The notes beneath the pieces are model-generated. The model searched no databases and was not told the origin of the DNA. It saw only the letters and a program-made list of their open reading frames with translations. Of a DNA stretch of 64,000 nt, positions 12,233 through 36,952 are shown one piece after another (position 1 is the stretch's first letter; the number at the start of each line of letters is the position of its first letter). This stretch comes from Batillaria attramentaria. Lineage: Eukaryota; Mollusca; Gastropoda; Batillariidae. The stretch is from positions 956,001 through 1,020,000 of the forward strand of contig JACVVK020000209.1 in assembly GCA_018292915.2 (NCBI GenBank), written 5' to 3'. Made by a program: the position numbers and the translations under genes.

Positions 12233-12640
12233 TAATAATAATAATAATAAGTAATTGTGTAGGCGCTTTACCCAGTTTCATGAATCGGCTCAAAGCGCCG
12301 TGAACTGAACCCAACACGCACGCTCACGTGAATCACACACATTCTCTCACACACTGGACATAAACACATTACAATGACGTGGTGCAAAGAGTCAGCTCAG
12401 CTATTTAAGTTTCGGGATTTAGATTTGCATGTATTTTTCAAATTTTGTGGGCTGAACATTTCCAAAGCAGAGGGGGAGGAAGCCGGAGTACCTGGAGAGA
12501 ACCCCCGACGATCGGCCCGAATGATCGGCGTTGCCGAACACGGGAAGGAAAAATTCTTTGCCCCGAGTGGGACTCGAACCCCTGACCTCTTGCATTGGTA
12601 ACAAGTCTCTTAACCACTAGACCACCGACCGCCTCATAGC
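12233..12640 (-). mobile_element. SINE family 2, near full length, about 410 bp
   Basis: The tRNA-like head lies at the right end: read on the minus strand it has GGTGGTCTAGTGGTTAAGAG (A-box-like) and GGTTCGAGTCCCACTCGGGG (B box). The body follows and the element finishes in (ATT)n at the left. The same 400 bp sequence recurs at 33953-34372 and, truncated, at 35440-35636. This is a Pol III-type retroposon, not a host tRNA gene. Confidence 0.85.
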
Positions 12641-12779
12641 GAGTGTGTATGAGTTGTTTGTAGCATACCTTGCTGCTCGGCGCTCAGTCGAGTTTCAGGA
12701 TGTCATTTTACGGGTAGGGGTCCCGGACGGCTGATATGAATGCATAGGCTATTCCATCACAGGGCGTACAGTAGTTGTG

Positions 12780-12915
12780 TAGGTAGTCCGGCCTCAGCCC
12801 ACGTGAGCGTGCTTGTCGGGTTCAGTTTGTGGCGCTTCGATCCAATACAAGAAACTGAGTAAAGCGCCTACACACTATCTTCCCAGCTCTTCTCCTTCTT
12901 CTTCTTCTTATTATT
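12780..12915 (+). mobile_element. SINE family 2, 3' fragment in opposite orientation
   Basis: CACGTGAGCGTGCTTGTCGG and AAAGCGCCTACACACTATC match the 3' end of the element at 12233-12640, but on the plus strand. The fragment ends in a (CTT)n/(ATT)n tract. Confidence 0.7.
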
Positions 12916-13082
12916 ACACTGAGGACTGTGACCTCCAAAATCATAACGTAATTCAGATCCAGGCATTTGATCGTCTGAGTGACTGTTTACTTCACGGAAT
13001 TGACGTCATATCTCTGTTTCTCTCCCTCTCTCCGGAGCGGATCTAGTGTGTTCAGTAGGTCTAACAGACTTGAAGTTAAAGC

Positions 13083-13115
<33 letters not shown>

Positions 13116-13279
13116 ACCGGCAACAATAAACAAACAAAAAAAGTGAAATATGGAGAAACAACTTTATGGGATGGGGCCATTCCTCCTTGTTGAAAAGTTG
13201 CTTTCTCAGTTCTCCGCTGTGTGGTCATAGTCCAGTCTCTCTGTCTGTCAGTTTCTCTGTCTGTCTGTCTGTCTGTCAA

Positions 13280-13318
<39 letters not shown>

Positions 13319-13416
13319 TAGCCAACAAATAACAAATAATGATAAAAAAGTAGGCACATGTCCCATACGTTTACATATATATATATATATAGACATACTA
13401 GTTCATGTATGCATTA

Positions 13417-13462
<46 letters not shown>

Positions 13463-13598
13463 TAAAGTTTCATGTTCCAGTTTTAAGTATGCTCGATCAT
13501 TCTGGATTTTTTGTTTGTTTGTTTCTTTTTCAAAACGGCAAGTTGGAAAATTGGTCGCTAGACCAAAACTTCCACCGTTTTCAAGTAAGGTTGTTTCA

Positions 13599-13661
<63 letters not shown>

Positions 13662-14117
13662 ATATCAAAACATTCAGGGCAACATTCATACATCTAGTAG
13701 CCTACCTCCTTACACACGAATCACATCCTGAATCAAAATCGTCACAGCACTAGATGCAACCTCGCGGCCAGCAGTCCGCCCGAGAGACGGCGCAACGTGC
13801 CGTCATATTGCATCACACTCCGGCGAGCGGTCGAGGTTAGCCAGCGCAACATGACGACACGTTGCATCACACTCAGACGAGCGGTCGACTCTAGCCAGAC
13901 AGCCAGACAGCTCGTCGAGTTCGCATCCTCTTGTGAATACGGCGGTCACTCGCTTGTTCGGGTACTGGCCACGTAATAGCTAACGGCACACTGATGGGTC
14001 CCGTTACAACTTGCCCCAACCACTTCCCACTGACGTGAGGGCGGTAGACGACAAGAGGCAAGTCCCGTTACAACGAGCATGAAACCACATGTGACTGACC
14101 ATGAGGGGTGACAGGAG

Positions 14118-14187
<70 letters not shown>

Positions 14188-14234
14188 AAGGGTCTGTAAG
14201 ATAATTCTCGACATGCAAGTGGTTTGAAACTTAT

Positions 14235-14267
<33 letters not shown>

Positions 14268-14365
14268 GTGTCAAGTATTTATCAGACTTATTTAAATTAC
14301 TACCGAACGAAAAAATTGTCTATTCTTCGTGTCACAGATACCATGTCCAGTGTGGCACTGTTGAC

Positions 14366-14434
<69 letters not shown>

Positions 14435-16060
14435 TGTGTGTGTGCGCGCGCGCGCTCTTTTTGACTGTTTCTTGCTCACTCCATTGTTATGGACAATATG
14501 TCTGAACAACTTGATTAAAATGTCTGAGTCTGAGTCTCCCCCCCCCCCCACACACACACACACATGTAATGCGATCTACTTCTTTATATACCAGATATTT
14601 TATAGTACAAGTGCACGAAGGAAAGTTCTTTTGCCTGAGGTTAACCTTTAACTGTGGTGTCAAATCAATGAGGATCTGTGTGCATGCGGTGGAGATGTAG
14701 GCATATATCTAATTATCTGACGCCTAATAATATTATTTCACAACTACCAGAACTGACTTAACACTGTCAAGTCAAACTTGTCTCGACTCGGGCTATCATG
14801 CAACTCGTCACTCGTATCGCCGCTATCATCAAAGAAGCCGAATTCCAGACAAAGTATGGGCTGGCGTCTGACAACTGAGGCGCCGCCAGTTTCACAAACC
14901 CGAAACATACAGAGCAATACACAAGAAGAACATCTGCATTCGGGCGGCAGTGTCTTTGTTCAGCCCCTTGTCCAGTCAGTTCACCGGCTAGTGTGTTGGA
15001 TCTTTGAAACGGGTATGTGAAAAACGACATGTACCCGTGGAAATAGTCTGGCCAATCAGACAGCGTTTTTCAATCAAAGGAAGCTACCCAGCCCCCCCCC
15101 CCCTCTCCCTCTCCTCCTCCTCCTACCCCCCCCCCCCCCCCCCCCCCGTAACCCCAGTCATGTGGCTAATCGGCCGAGGTCGTTGTAAGTAACATGAAAT
15201 TTGGAGAGACAACTTTGTAGGACGGGGCCGTTCCTCCTTCTTTATTTTGACATCCCGTACATTCCAAGGCGAACATACTGCATTTAAAATGCGAGCTTCC
15301 AGTGTTTATTGAGCAAATTAAAACTAGTCCATTGTATTTTAGCATTTGACGCTAAAGTATGCATTCCTAAAAATCACTGTGACGGGAAGGGTGCATGCGC
15401 GGTGGTGCCCGCGCCGCGCGCGCGTGTGTGAGTGTTTGTATTCATTTGTTGTTCTTGAAAATCAGTTTTTGTTTTGTTGTCCCTGTCGTTGTTACCAAGC
15501 GATCATTTCTTTATGTTTGCTTTTTGTTTTGTTTTTTTTAATTTAAGCAGTTTTTACTAAGAGTGGCCAACATCTCGCAGCCGGTTTATTTCTCTTAATT
15601 TGTCGGGCTTTGCGAGTACAGTGTTTGGTCCGTTGCGCCTGTCATTTCCGCTCTGCTGATACCAGACTCGGCATATCCCGTTAGACAGTAAGCTACTGGA
15701 ACTTGCACATCGGTAGGGACCGTCGCGAGCCGGTAGCGCTCCACGGGAGAGTTGAGTGGCAATACGGGATCGATGGAGAGAGACTGATTATGTAATCTGC
15801 GTAACCCGTTAGACGGTGAGCTACAGGACTTTGCACAGCGGCGAGGCGCCGTTGCGACCCAGTCCGTTCAATACACAAGACTGCCCTGAGCAGGCCAAGG
15901 GATTATGAGAGATTATGCAACCTACTGCGAGCGGGCGGTAGTCGGGCGTGGAAAAAGGGCCTCGCTGAAAATACCCGCGCCTTGCGTAATAGTGCTGTGG
16001 AGTGCTGTCTAGTGCCCTTTAGTGCTGTCGTGAGTTTTGGTAAGTCTTGCCATATAGTGT

Positions 16061-16108
<48 letters not shown>

Positions 16109-16432
16109 CCGTGGACAGTTAGGAGCTACAGTAGTGGTACGGATACATAGTCCACGCAAGAGTTCGCAGCATCGCACACTGATAAGCACGTGGATTTTTT
16201 TTTTCTGTAGCAAAACTATACACAGCAGTACGATTAACTTTCGTCATCTTAATTTCTGATTGATTTTTTAGAAAAAATCTAATTTGATTGTCCAGTAGTT
16301 ATCTGGCAGTGGTTTTGTTTCCAGGTCAACATGAGCCTGATACATGGAGACACTGAAACTAAGACGGAAGTCCGAGATTCAGTAGGCTTTAATATACTGC
16401 CTATAGTCTCGGACGTACGTCATAGCGGTCCT

Positions 16433-16469
<37 letters not shown>

Positions 16470-16754
16470 ACCCGGCCCCAGAGGATTCAGTTACAGAACA
16501 ACGGATTTCTTACTCAGAATTTAACGATGTACACTGAGTGCTTGAGCTACGTACCTCAGCTAAGTGGAAATAAAGCTAGAACTGCGACTGAGATGAGTTA
16601 CTATAGCTGAAGCGGCCTTACACTATACATAACAAAGATACTGGCTACAATACAATCAAATCTTTCAATGAGCAACGTACGTTTTTAAACCGTCAATTTA
16701 GTCGCCATGAAATGTTCACGTGGAATCAAACACTTGCTACGACGCCGAAACTGT
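12916..16754. repeat. Microsatellite-rich region, no gene recognised
   Basis: Simple repeats dominate: poly-G 13083-13111; (CTGT)n(CT)n 13230-13318; (TA)n 13375-13391; (TG)n 13420-13459; (CT)n 13599-13658; (TG)n 14118-14185; (CT)n 14233-14265; (TG)n with CG-rich end 14369-14455; poly-C 15129-15147; poly-G 16061-16107; (CT)n 16435-16465. Two diverged tandem duplications lie at 13790-13915 and 15680-15865. A dispersed module with GGGGCC(A/G)TTCCTCCTT occurs at 13141-13190 and 15191-15240. The long repetitive-peptide ORFs here are artefacts of these tracts. Confidence 0.8.
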
Positions 16755-28281
<11,527 letters not shown>

Positions 28282-28349
28282 TTTTGCATTTAAGGGTAAT
28301 TTACTTTAAACGCGCATATTGCAAGAGAACTTCACATTTGCCAATAATC

Positions 28350-28590
28350 CATTAGTGGACAACAATCCTTAGTGGACAACAATCCTTAGTGGACAACAAT
28401 CCTTCGTGGACAACAATCCTTAGTGGACAACAATCCTTCGTGGACTATAATCCTTAGTGGACAACAATCCTTAGTGGACAACAATCCTTAGTGGACAACA
28501 ATCCTTCGTGGAAAATATTCCTGGTGGACAACAATACTTAGTGGACAATAACCCTTAGTGGACAATAATCCTTAGTGGACAACAATCTTT
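28350..28590. repeat. 17 bp minisatellite upstream of SLC22 copy A, about 14 units
   Basis: The unit is CCTTAGTGGACAAYAAT. It begins about 70 bp 5' of the first ATG on the minus strand. The homologous array of copy B has about 36 units. Units are contiguous with no spacers, so this is not a CRISPR array. Confidence 0.95.
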
Positions 28591-29091
28591 AGTGGTTGGC
28601 AGACGGATAAGGGCGTGAAATATGTAATTTTTACCCAACCTTAAGTTTACATTAATGATTTTAAAAATGACGAGAAATGTCAGGGTGCGTAGAATGATTA
28701 ATGTTGAAGCATCTTACCGAAAGCTGTTTTTTTTTAATGTCATGGGCATTCTGAAAAGTAGGCGATATGGGAGAGGAACAAAATATTGCTCACCTGTGTG
28801 TCTTGTTTTCTCGAACTGCTAACTGTCAGTTAATACAGGTCACGAGCGTGAAATTGTCTCACGGTCTGAATTCAACCAGCAAATACTGGCGCATAATCGT
28901 ATCTGTGTGTAGCTGCTGTAATCTGCAGGGGGCGACACTAGAGTTCATCAAAGTTCATATCGTACACATAAGGATTCGCCATTGCAGGCAGAAGATAAAA
29001 ATGCACTTATCGTGCCTGCAAAAGATAACATACAGGCTAAACAGTAAATTACCTTTGTGTAAGCACGTAACAAGCATATCAAAGACAGTAA

Positions 29092-29092
<1 letters not shown>

Positions 29093-29123
<31 letters not shown>

Positions 29124-29220
29124 CTGGCTGGGGCCAGTTATATTCGGCCTTTTTCTCGTTGCCCTGTCTTTGATATCACCCATACGTGGTGGAAAAGAAG
29201 GACGTTAAACACCCAAACAC
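29093..29220 (+). mobile_element. SINE family 1, 3' fragment preceded by (CT)n
   Basis: GCTGGGGCCAGTTATATTCG, then CCCTGTCTTTGATATCACCC and AAGGACGTTAAACACCC match the body of SINE family 1; the tRNA head is missing. The (TG)n tract that follows starts at the element's 3' end. Confidence 0.75.
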
Positions 29221-29470
<250 letters not shown>

Positions 29471-31640
29471 TTACAAAGGTCACTGCACTTTCTGGTTGGT
29501 CCAAAAATTGGTCAGCTGCAAGGAATGCCTTTAGTGTTTATTTGTAGCGGTTTTCTACGAGTGTTTAGGAAAGCTGACAAGACACTCTGTCAAGGCAAAG
29601 GCGAAAGTAAAATTACCACAACGCAAAAGTGATTCATGAAAAAATGTGAATTAAACCATGATTGTAGGCAACAATAATGTGACATATTTTGAAAAAAGGT
29701 ATTTACAAATGTCAAAGAACATTGCCGAAACTAGTTTCGTCTAGGTTTAACACATACACGCCCCCCTCCCCCCCCCCCTTCCCCCCCAACACACACACCC
29801 GATTTTTCCCTCCCAATGGAACTTGTAACGTTGCGTACAATATTTCGGGTTCTTCCTTGCCTTGTAACCTTAACTTTAACTTTTCAAACATACTTTCCAT
29901 GGTTTGTCCGTTCGTCGCACTGTCATGAGTTAGGTTGAGAACACGTCATCAAATTGAAAAGTGACTGATTTTGGGACACCTGGCAGCTTATATGTCTGGG
30001 AATTTTTTTTTATTAACCTGGCGTTTTTATTGCATTCACGCTTATTTTTAGCGAAATAATAAATAATTCATTTATGCTGAGGGCTACATTTATAGTTGTG
30101 ATATCAAACAAAATTCAGACACGCACTGCAGTAGAGGTTAATAACACGACCAGTAGCGTCTCATTTTTTCTGTTATTGGCTATAAATGTTTTCGTGCTCG
30201 CCCGATGAACCAAATGACACATCACGTAAACGTGTTCTGCGTATTCTGTTTATACTACCCGCTGTACTGACACGTCGGGTCATGACACAGATCTCACCCG
30301 CGAAATCTGTGCCATCAACGTTCCTTTTCATTTCTCTGTAAACACCAGGGCCCGTATGTAAAAGTCGAGGTTAATTTAACCCATGGCTACGGGTCTAACC
30401 CAGACTACACTCTACAAATCGGCATATTTTGCACGTATTAACTGACAGACGTATATGAGGCCTGTATATTTGACCACGTTTTTCCAAGACCTTTCGAACG
30501 AGGTGCTACTTTCCTATGTTATCTTCATTTTTTCTGCACATGGTCAGTGCAGTGACCTGTTACGTCATCTCACCTAATTTTGGAGCAGTAGGACAGTGAT
30601 CTGCGTGTCCTACCTTTTACTTTCAGATAGTACAGACCATGTACTCTTATAACCTGCAAAGAAAAATTTTATTGCGGAGATTTCCCTTAACAGCTAAACT
30701 GTACGTATTTTAGGTAGTCTAGGACGCTTGTTTGTGTCTTGTGATTTCCTTGTTGGTATTGTGACTTCCCCGACTGAATTAATGTTTACATGAAATCTGG
30801 GTTCGTGAAATATCGGAGGCAGTGATGATATTTACAGACTGATTTCATCTGCGAGACTAAACATTTGACTTCAGCCTCACGTCCTTCGTCTGACAGAGCA
30901 TGCTCGTTCATGTCTTGTGATATCCCTGTTGGTGTCGTGCCTTCCCTGACTGAATTAATTTTTACATAAAATCTGGAAGATCTAGAGGACTGGTGAAAAA
31001 CGGATATGAATACATTGGATTCTTCTTACGAAGTGTCAAAATTGGAACTGTTGGGTCGGTGCTTCTCGCACTTGAAAAATGTTTTTAGCTAAAATCTCTG
31101 TTATTCTTAATATTCATGATACAACAGTGCAATAGTTCCTGTCGTATGTGCAGTTGTTACACGTGACAAATATGCCGGGATGGTGAGTAATTTGAAGGAG
31201 TCGTTTTCATTGATAGTTGGCCTTATACGAAAACGACCCGTACCTGAGATTTTTTTTTTCACAAAGTCTGTCAGAGCTACAGAGCTGTGCTACGAACCTA
31301 TTCAGTATAACTCGACGAACTTCCAAAATCTAGAAAATGAAGACATTTGAACATTTGTTTAGTAAAAATACGTTACATGACCGATTTCTTTAAATCAGTG
31401 GGCGATAACTCTTCTAAAAAAAAGCAGCAAGAGAAAAATCGTGAAACCTGCCTTTTGAGCAGGTGAATTCCCAAGCTTTAAAAGTCCACCACTCTTCCGC
31501 TAAAACTGTCCCGGTTCCCTATAAATATTATGTAGAGTGAACTTCGACCTCAAAATGCGCGCGCCGATTTCGCCCCTACTGGCTCTGGTCTTACCTCTGC
31601 CACTATTGGTGATTACGACGCGCAGCTAGGTCGATCCGCA
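29471..31640. other. AT-rich intergenic DNA, no gene seen
   Basis: 2.2 kb without a convincing ORF, exon or RNA gene. A C-rich patch lies at 29761-29800. Two diverged stretches resemble each other (near 30735 and 30915: TCTTGTGAT-TCC-TGTTGGT-TTGTG-CTTCCC-GACTGAATTAAT). Confidence 0.5.
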
Positions 31641-31649
31641 AATATCCGC

Positions 31650-32120
31650 GCGCTGCGTGTTTGACTCGAAAGCAGCTGAAACAGCTGCGCCACACGGGAC
31701 ACAACGAAGGAACCAGGTGCTACAACTGGCTACAACTCCCCTCTGCCCGTGTGGCCATGCCAAGCAGACCGGACAACACATCATCCAGGACTGTCCACTA
31801 CACCAACAGCTAAGGATGACGACGTGGCCATCGGAAACGCCTCTACACACCAAACTGTACGGTCCTCAGCGGGAGCAGGAGAGGACAGCAGACTTCATGC
31901 TCAGAACTGAACTTCCAATGTTACCAAGAGCCGAACGACAACAACAACAAAACAACGTCACAGTCAAAGCGAGCTGTGTGCTCCAGCCTTACAATATAAA
32001 TAAACAAACTGACAAACCTGTACCCAGACCGTCGATGGGGACCCGTAAGAGAACACCGATATGAGTTGGAGGTTGTACCTATATATGGATTTGTTGTTCC
32101 CCGAGTCAGGCGTTAAACTA
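31650..32120 (+). mobile_element. LINE 3' fragment with CCHC-like C-terminus
   Basis: The plus strand encodes LCPCGHAKQTGQHIIQDCPL, then WPSETPLHTKLYG and a tail. This Cys/His arrangement (CPCG, T-x-x-H, D-C) is common at the end of RNase H-bearing retrotransposon ORFs in marine invertebrates. The upstream RT part is missing or unreadable. Confidence 0.6.
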
Positions 32121-32445
32121 TCGTAGGGTAGGGCAGGGCAGGACATTTGGGAATGGTACACTGTTAAAATCATCTTATTATGCACATGCGTGCCAGCACA
32201 TATATCAAGCAGACAAGTATATATTTGTATTGTTCTCAACAAGTAGATGTAAAGCATAGCCGGGTACCAACAGTGTCCCACATTGGGTCAAGGGTACATT
32301 AGCTGTCAGTGTGTCAGTCAGGGAAACAAAGGAATATTGCCTTTTACTGTTAGCTGCTGCTCTTTTAGCTGCTCTTCATCATGTGGTGATTCAGTTCATC
32401 TGGTGGTCTTTGTATTGGATTGTGTGTGCATGCACGCACGTACCG

Positions 32446-32446
<1 letters not shown>

Positions 32447-32540
<94 letters not shown>
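32447..32540. repeat. (GT)n microsatellite
   Basis: About 47 GT units. Confidence 0.97.
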
Positions 32541-32544
<4 letters not shown>

Positions 32545-33072
32545 ATTCTTGTCCTTTGTGGTGCTTTTGTTTCATGTGTTCATATGTTATATGCGTATTT
32601 CTATGATGGTATTTGGAATAAAGTATCTTGATTTGCTTTCATTTCATTTCATTTTTTTTATTTGATAGCTTTACAAAGGTCACAGAGCAAAAGAGAATAG
32701 TCGACTGTCACACTCTCAGGTCCACGGAGCTGAGACCCTTTTCCAATATAATATGGATTCACGTGCCTACTTGTAACACAGAATTATGACAATCTTTAAA
32801 AGCGGTTTGCGTTTAATCGTATGGATGCTTTGGTCCCCGAAACTGGCAGTTACAAATTGGGCGGTTTCAGTGTACATTCGGAGAAATTAAGCACGAAGAA
32901 AATAAAAGCCCACCACTCACATTAAAAGTATCACTTCCTCTACTTTGTCAAGCTGAATTATATTACAGATTTATACAAAAATGCTCTAAATCGGCACTGA
33001 GTGAAGTTAACAACTTATATCACATAGTTAAGGAGTGGTTTATATTGTGTTCGTCCATCCCGCCTATTTTCC

Positions 33073-33257
33073 TCAGCAAACACTTTTCACAGGCAGGCGG
33101 TTCTTCCACTCTCTGATCTTCTCAGTGGTGTTGGGCAGGGCTCTGTGACGTGTTTCCGGCAGCAGCAAGACCGATAATCCAGCCAGGATACACATGGTGC
33201 CAAATATCACGCCTGGAGCCCACGGGATTGTTTCACCATGCAAGTGGATTTCAGCAA
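33073..33257 (-). CDS. Orphan last exon of an SLC22-type transporter
   Basis: 185 bases from an acceptor (gtaaacag) to a stop, phase 1 in. Encodes AEIHLHGETIPWAPGVIFGT, MCILAGLSVLLLPET and RHRALPNTTEKIREW with a short basic tail, clearly the final helix and L-P-E-T ending of SLC22. It is similar to, but well diverged from, exon 10 of copy A and differs in intron phase. No partner exons 4-9 were found between 33.3 and 50 kb. It may be the remnant of a third gene or the last exon of copy B with the middle lost; exon phases (copy B exon 3 ends in phase 0) do not allow direct joining. Confidence 0.8.
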
Positions 33258-33439
33258 CTGTTTACGGAACGTGTACAACAAAATGCAGTTTAATTATCTT
33301 CGTAATGTTGCGGCTCAGGGTGAACACTCGTGGGTACATAGTATGCACCATTTTCCAGTTATTATTTTAAAGTAGTCACCACTAGGGTCTAATCTTAAGC
33401 ATTTGGGGTTTTGTACTGGTGGTTGGACAATACACTTCT

Positions 33440-33540
33440 TACTCTGTTGATTCAATTCAATTCAATTCAATTCAAAAATACTTTATTGTCTGTTCTAAAA
33501 ATACATTTTTTTTTAAAACAGAAAATTGTCTTAACACGTG
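33440..33540 (-). mobile_element. LINE/SINE 3' tail with (TTGAA)n
   Basis: Read on the minus strand, ACAATAAAGTATTTTTGAA runs into (TTGAA)n. L2-like retroposons typically end in such short tandem repeats. Confidence 0.5.
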
Positions 33541-33594
33541 CATTCTATATTGTAACTACTAAATTAAATGTTGTCACTATTTCAGTGTAGTTAG

Positions 33595-33770
33595 GGGAGC
33601 CGGGGTGGCCGAATGGTAGAGCGTTGGACTTCCAATGCTCGGGTCGTGAGTTCGATCCCGGCTGGGGCCAACTATTTGTGCTGGCTTTTTCATCGTTGCC
33701 CCGTCTTAGATATCACCCGTATGTGATGGAAAAGGACGTTAAACCCCAAACACCCACCCACCCCTCACTT
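33595..33770 (+). mobile_element. SINE family 1, plus-strand copy
   Basis: It begins GGAGCCGGGGTGGCCGAATG with the A-box-like head, then B box GAGTTCGATCCC, and continues through TATTTGTGCTGGC and ATATCACCCGTATGTGATGG to AAGGACGTTAAACCCC. The length is about 175 bp, as in the copy at 23920-24094. Confidence 0.85.
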
Positions 33771-33952
33771 TCGTTATCCTAGCAATGAAATAGTCTTTGT
33801 TGCTTGCGCGGCGTTAAAGCCCTAACTAACTAACTAACTCCCTCACTTTAGTTATCAACATTTTGTAACTTAGTGTCTCAGTTATTAAACACTTCAGAGG
33901 CCAACATTTCTTTCCCCCGGCGGGAGCCAAATATTTGTGTTGGCCTCGTGTT

Positions 33953-33954
33953 GC

Positions 33955-33991
<37 letters not shown>

Positions 33992-34372
33992 ATTACATAG
34001 GCGCTTTACCCAATTTCATGAATCGGCTCAAAGCGCCGCGAACTGAACCCAACACGCACGCTCACGTGAATCACACGCATTCTCTCACACACTGGACACA
34101 AACACAGTACAATCACGTGGTGCGAAGGGTCAGCTCAGCTATTTAAATTTCGGAATTTAGATTTGCATTTTATTTTTCAAATTTGGTGGGCTGAACATTT
34201 CCAAAGCAGAGGGGGAGGAAGCCGGACGGTACCCGGAGAGAACCCCCGACGATCGGCCCGAATGAACGGTGCCACATACGAGAAGGAAAAATTCTTTGCC
34301 CCGAGTGGGACTCGAACCCTTGACCTCTCGCATTGGTGACAAGTCTCTTAACCACTAGACCACCGACCGCCT
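33953..34372 (-). mobile_element. SINE family 2, full-length copy
   Basis: About 420 bp with the tRNA-like head at the right (B box GGGTTCGAGTCCC on the minus strand) and (ATT)n tail at the left, closely matching the copy at 12233-12640. SINE family 1 sequence abuts it on both sides, so this is a cluster of nested or adjacent insertions. Confidence 0.85.
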
Positions 34373-34992
34373 CCTCTTTGATATCACCGATAATTATGTG
34401 GTGGAAATGACGTTGAAGTTTCCATACGTACAACAGACATACAGCAAAGTGTGGAAAACTTTTCATCAAGATGCGCTGAACCCGTGCATCAGAATCAGTC
34501 GCTGGGGTCACAGTATAGCACGTAGATATTTTTTGCATTAAGGTCAAGGCCATACAGTTTTGGGGGAAAACTGTAATAATGCCAGGCACTAAGTACACCA
34601 GAGACACCTTACTTGGCTCGAGGATAGATAGTGATAAGATTTTTACAAACATACTCTTTTGAATGACCTTGACCCATGTCATAAGGTAGCCATGGAAGCT
34701 TTTGCCTAACTAGTTAAATTTGTGTGTAGAGTAAACAATGGCAATCTGGGGCTTTCTGACGCGTTATGTATAATTCACAGCCTCTCCAGTCCAGGGGAAA
34801 CAACTGTCTTTTTCGTCTCTTCTCTTGCCTGATTTTCTGTCCCTGACTGCAGAGATTCTTACCCCTCTCAAAAAAAACAACAACAAAAAACAACAACAAC
34901 AACAACAAACCAGAACAAAGGGAAAGAAAGGAGAAAAAAAAAGAGAAACAAGCCCCCCCCCCCCAAAAAAAAACAAAAAAAACAACAACAAC

Positions 34993-34994
<2 letters not shown>

Positions 34995-35073
<79 letters not shown>

Positions 35074-35090
35074 GCACGCACGCACGCACA
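34995..35090. repeat. (CA)n microsatellite with A-rich flank
   Basis: About 45 CA units, preceded by a 130 bp A-rich (CAA)n stretch from 34868. Confidence 0.95.
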
Positions 35091-35439
35091 CACAAACAAC
35101 AACAACATCAAACAACAACATCAAAAAACCAATCCGTTTCGGACTACAATAATCGCTCATCCGTGAAAACTGATTTAGTCACACAAACAAGTCTGGCTTC
35201 GACTCAACCGAAGTTCGAATCAAGCGCGTCAGTTCGACACAAGCGTATCTGTGTGTAGAAATAAAGAGAACCAGGCTAAACAGTCATATAAGTAAATCAA
35301 AAGTACAAAAGGTGTCATTTTCTTTTCTTTTCCTATTGCATGTGCACGCAAATACACTCCTACGATCTCTTCGTTCATAATTCTAGATCACAAATTATAG
35401 ACTACGGACCAGTAGAACGTTCTGTTTGTCAGCAGATAA

Positions 35440-35636
35440 AATAATAATAATGAGTATTGTATAGGCGAACTGAACCCAACACGCACGCTCACGTGAAGCA
35501 CACGCATTCTTTCACACACTGGACATAAACACATTACAATCACGTGGTGCGAAGGGTCAGCTCAGCTATTTAAATTTCGGAATTTAGAATTGCATTTATT
35601 TTTTTTAAATTTGGTGGGCTGAACATTTCCAAAACA
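35440..35636 (-). mobile_element. SINE family 2, truncated copy
   Basis: Contains the 3' half of the family 2 element including AACTGAACCCAACACGCACG and GGGCTGAACATTTCC. The head and about 70 bp near the tail are missing. Confidence 0.8.
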
Positions 35637-35707
35637 ACAACAAAAACCAACCAACCAACCAACAAAACTAAAACATGGCACCCACCCACATACCCGGCCT
35701 CTCTCCC

Positions 35708-35708
35708 T

Positions 35709-35782
<74 letters not shown>
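35708..35782. repeat. (CA)n microsatellite
   Basis: About 36 CA units next to a short (CCAA)n. Confidence 0.95.
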
Positions 35783-35783
<1 letters not shown>

Positions 35784-36309
35784 GCAAGTTGAATGGAACT
35801 GCCACATGTTTAATAATACACAGACTGAGTGATAGACAAAATCAGAAAACAAGTACGTCTGTCAGAGTAACTACGCTAAACCATTGACTTTGAATTTTGA
35901 TCGTCCATTTCCAGCAAACCAGAACGTGTCGGTACGTTTCGCTAACAAGAGGCCAAACGTGTTTTACAAACCCACAAACCTACGCAGTGCAAGTGTGAAG
36001 CGCGCTGTCTACCACCTATCATTGTCCCATTACTGAGGCAATTTCCGCATCCCCCATCCCCCGCCCCCCTCACCGTCTCACCCTTTTTTCTTGCATGCAT
36101 TTGTGTGCTTACTTTTTATTCGACGCTCCCTCCTATATGGAACGGAATTGGAATCAACTTTTTAATGTGTACACTTGATATTTATGCATGCGTGTGCACA
36201 TGAAAAAGGCCAACACTTGAAAATGTTCTCGGAACACACAAACAACAAGCCGACCAGCAACCATACGTCACCCCGGACCCCTCCCCACCCCCACCCCCAC
36301 TCCCACCCT

Positions 36310-36338
36310 TCCCATTCCCTACCCATGCCGTAGTTCAG

Positions 36339-36369
<31 letters not shown>

Positions 36370-36745
36370 TAGACAGAGTTTGAACAGGGCGTTTCAGTAC
36401 CACGAACAAGCAGCCAAGCAAACTCTATCCCATCCAGTGTAGTTCATCATCCCGAGAAAGGATTACTATAAGACAAACTAATACTTAATAGGTTGAAAAG
36501 GACGTAAAACCAACACAAACACCAGCCAGCCATACCACAGCTCGTCCCATCCCATGTCGTAGTTCAGCATCCCAATACAAGATGTATTTCAGTTAAGAAA
36601 ATGCTTACACCTACGAATCGGGAAAACGCGTTAAACAAGAAAACAACCAGCCACCCAGCCCAAAAAAAATTCCAGCCCATCCCATTCCACGTAGTAGTTC
36701 AGCATCCGGAGAAAAGATTAAAATCAGACGAGCTAACATTGAAGA
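36310..36745 (-). repeat. Tandem copies of the 3' end of the PAN-Sushi-galectin gene
   Basis: Units near 36424, 36545 and 36670, about 120 bp apart, each contain a variant of GTAGTTCAGCATCCCGAGA followed by ARGATTA. The same sequence at 37423-37472 holds the last codons and stop of the gene. A weaker fourth copy lies near 36325. They look like reiterations of the last exon's end plus 3' flank. Confidence 0.7.
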
Positions 36746-36820
36746 CTCAAACGGAACGAACAGGAAAGTGCTGCGAGGGAGAGAACTGTGCCTGTATCAT
36801 GATGGCCGAGAAGAGTGATC

Positions 36821-36952
<132 letters not shown>

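Noticed and set aside
33597..33670. tRNA-like sequence as a real tRNA gene (likewise 12560-12635, 24015-24094, 34300-34370, 38895-39010, 43130-43210, 62725-62800)
   Set aside because: Each is followed by the same conserved body and short-repeat tail and recurs in both orientations, so they are SINE heads. No clean cloverleaf with a plausible anticodon was seen.
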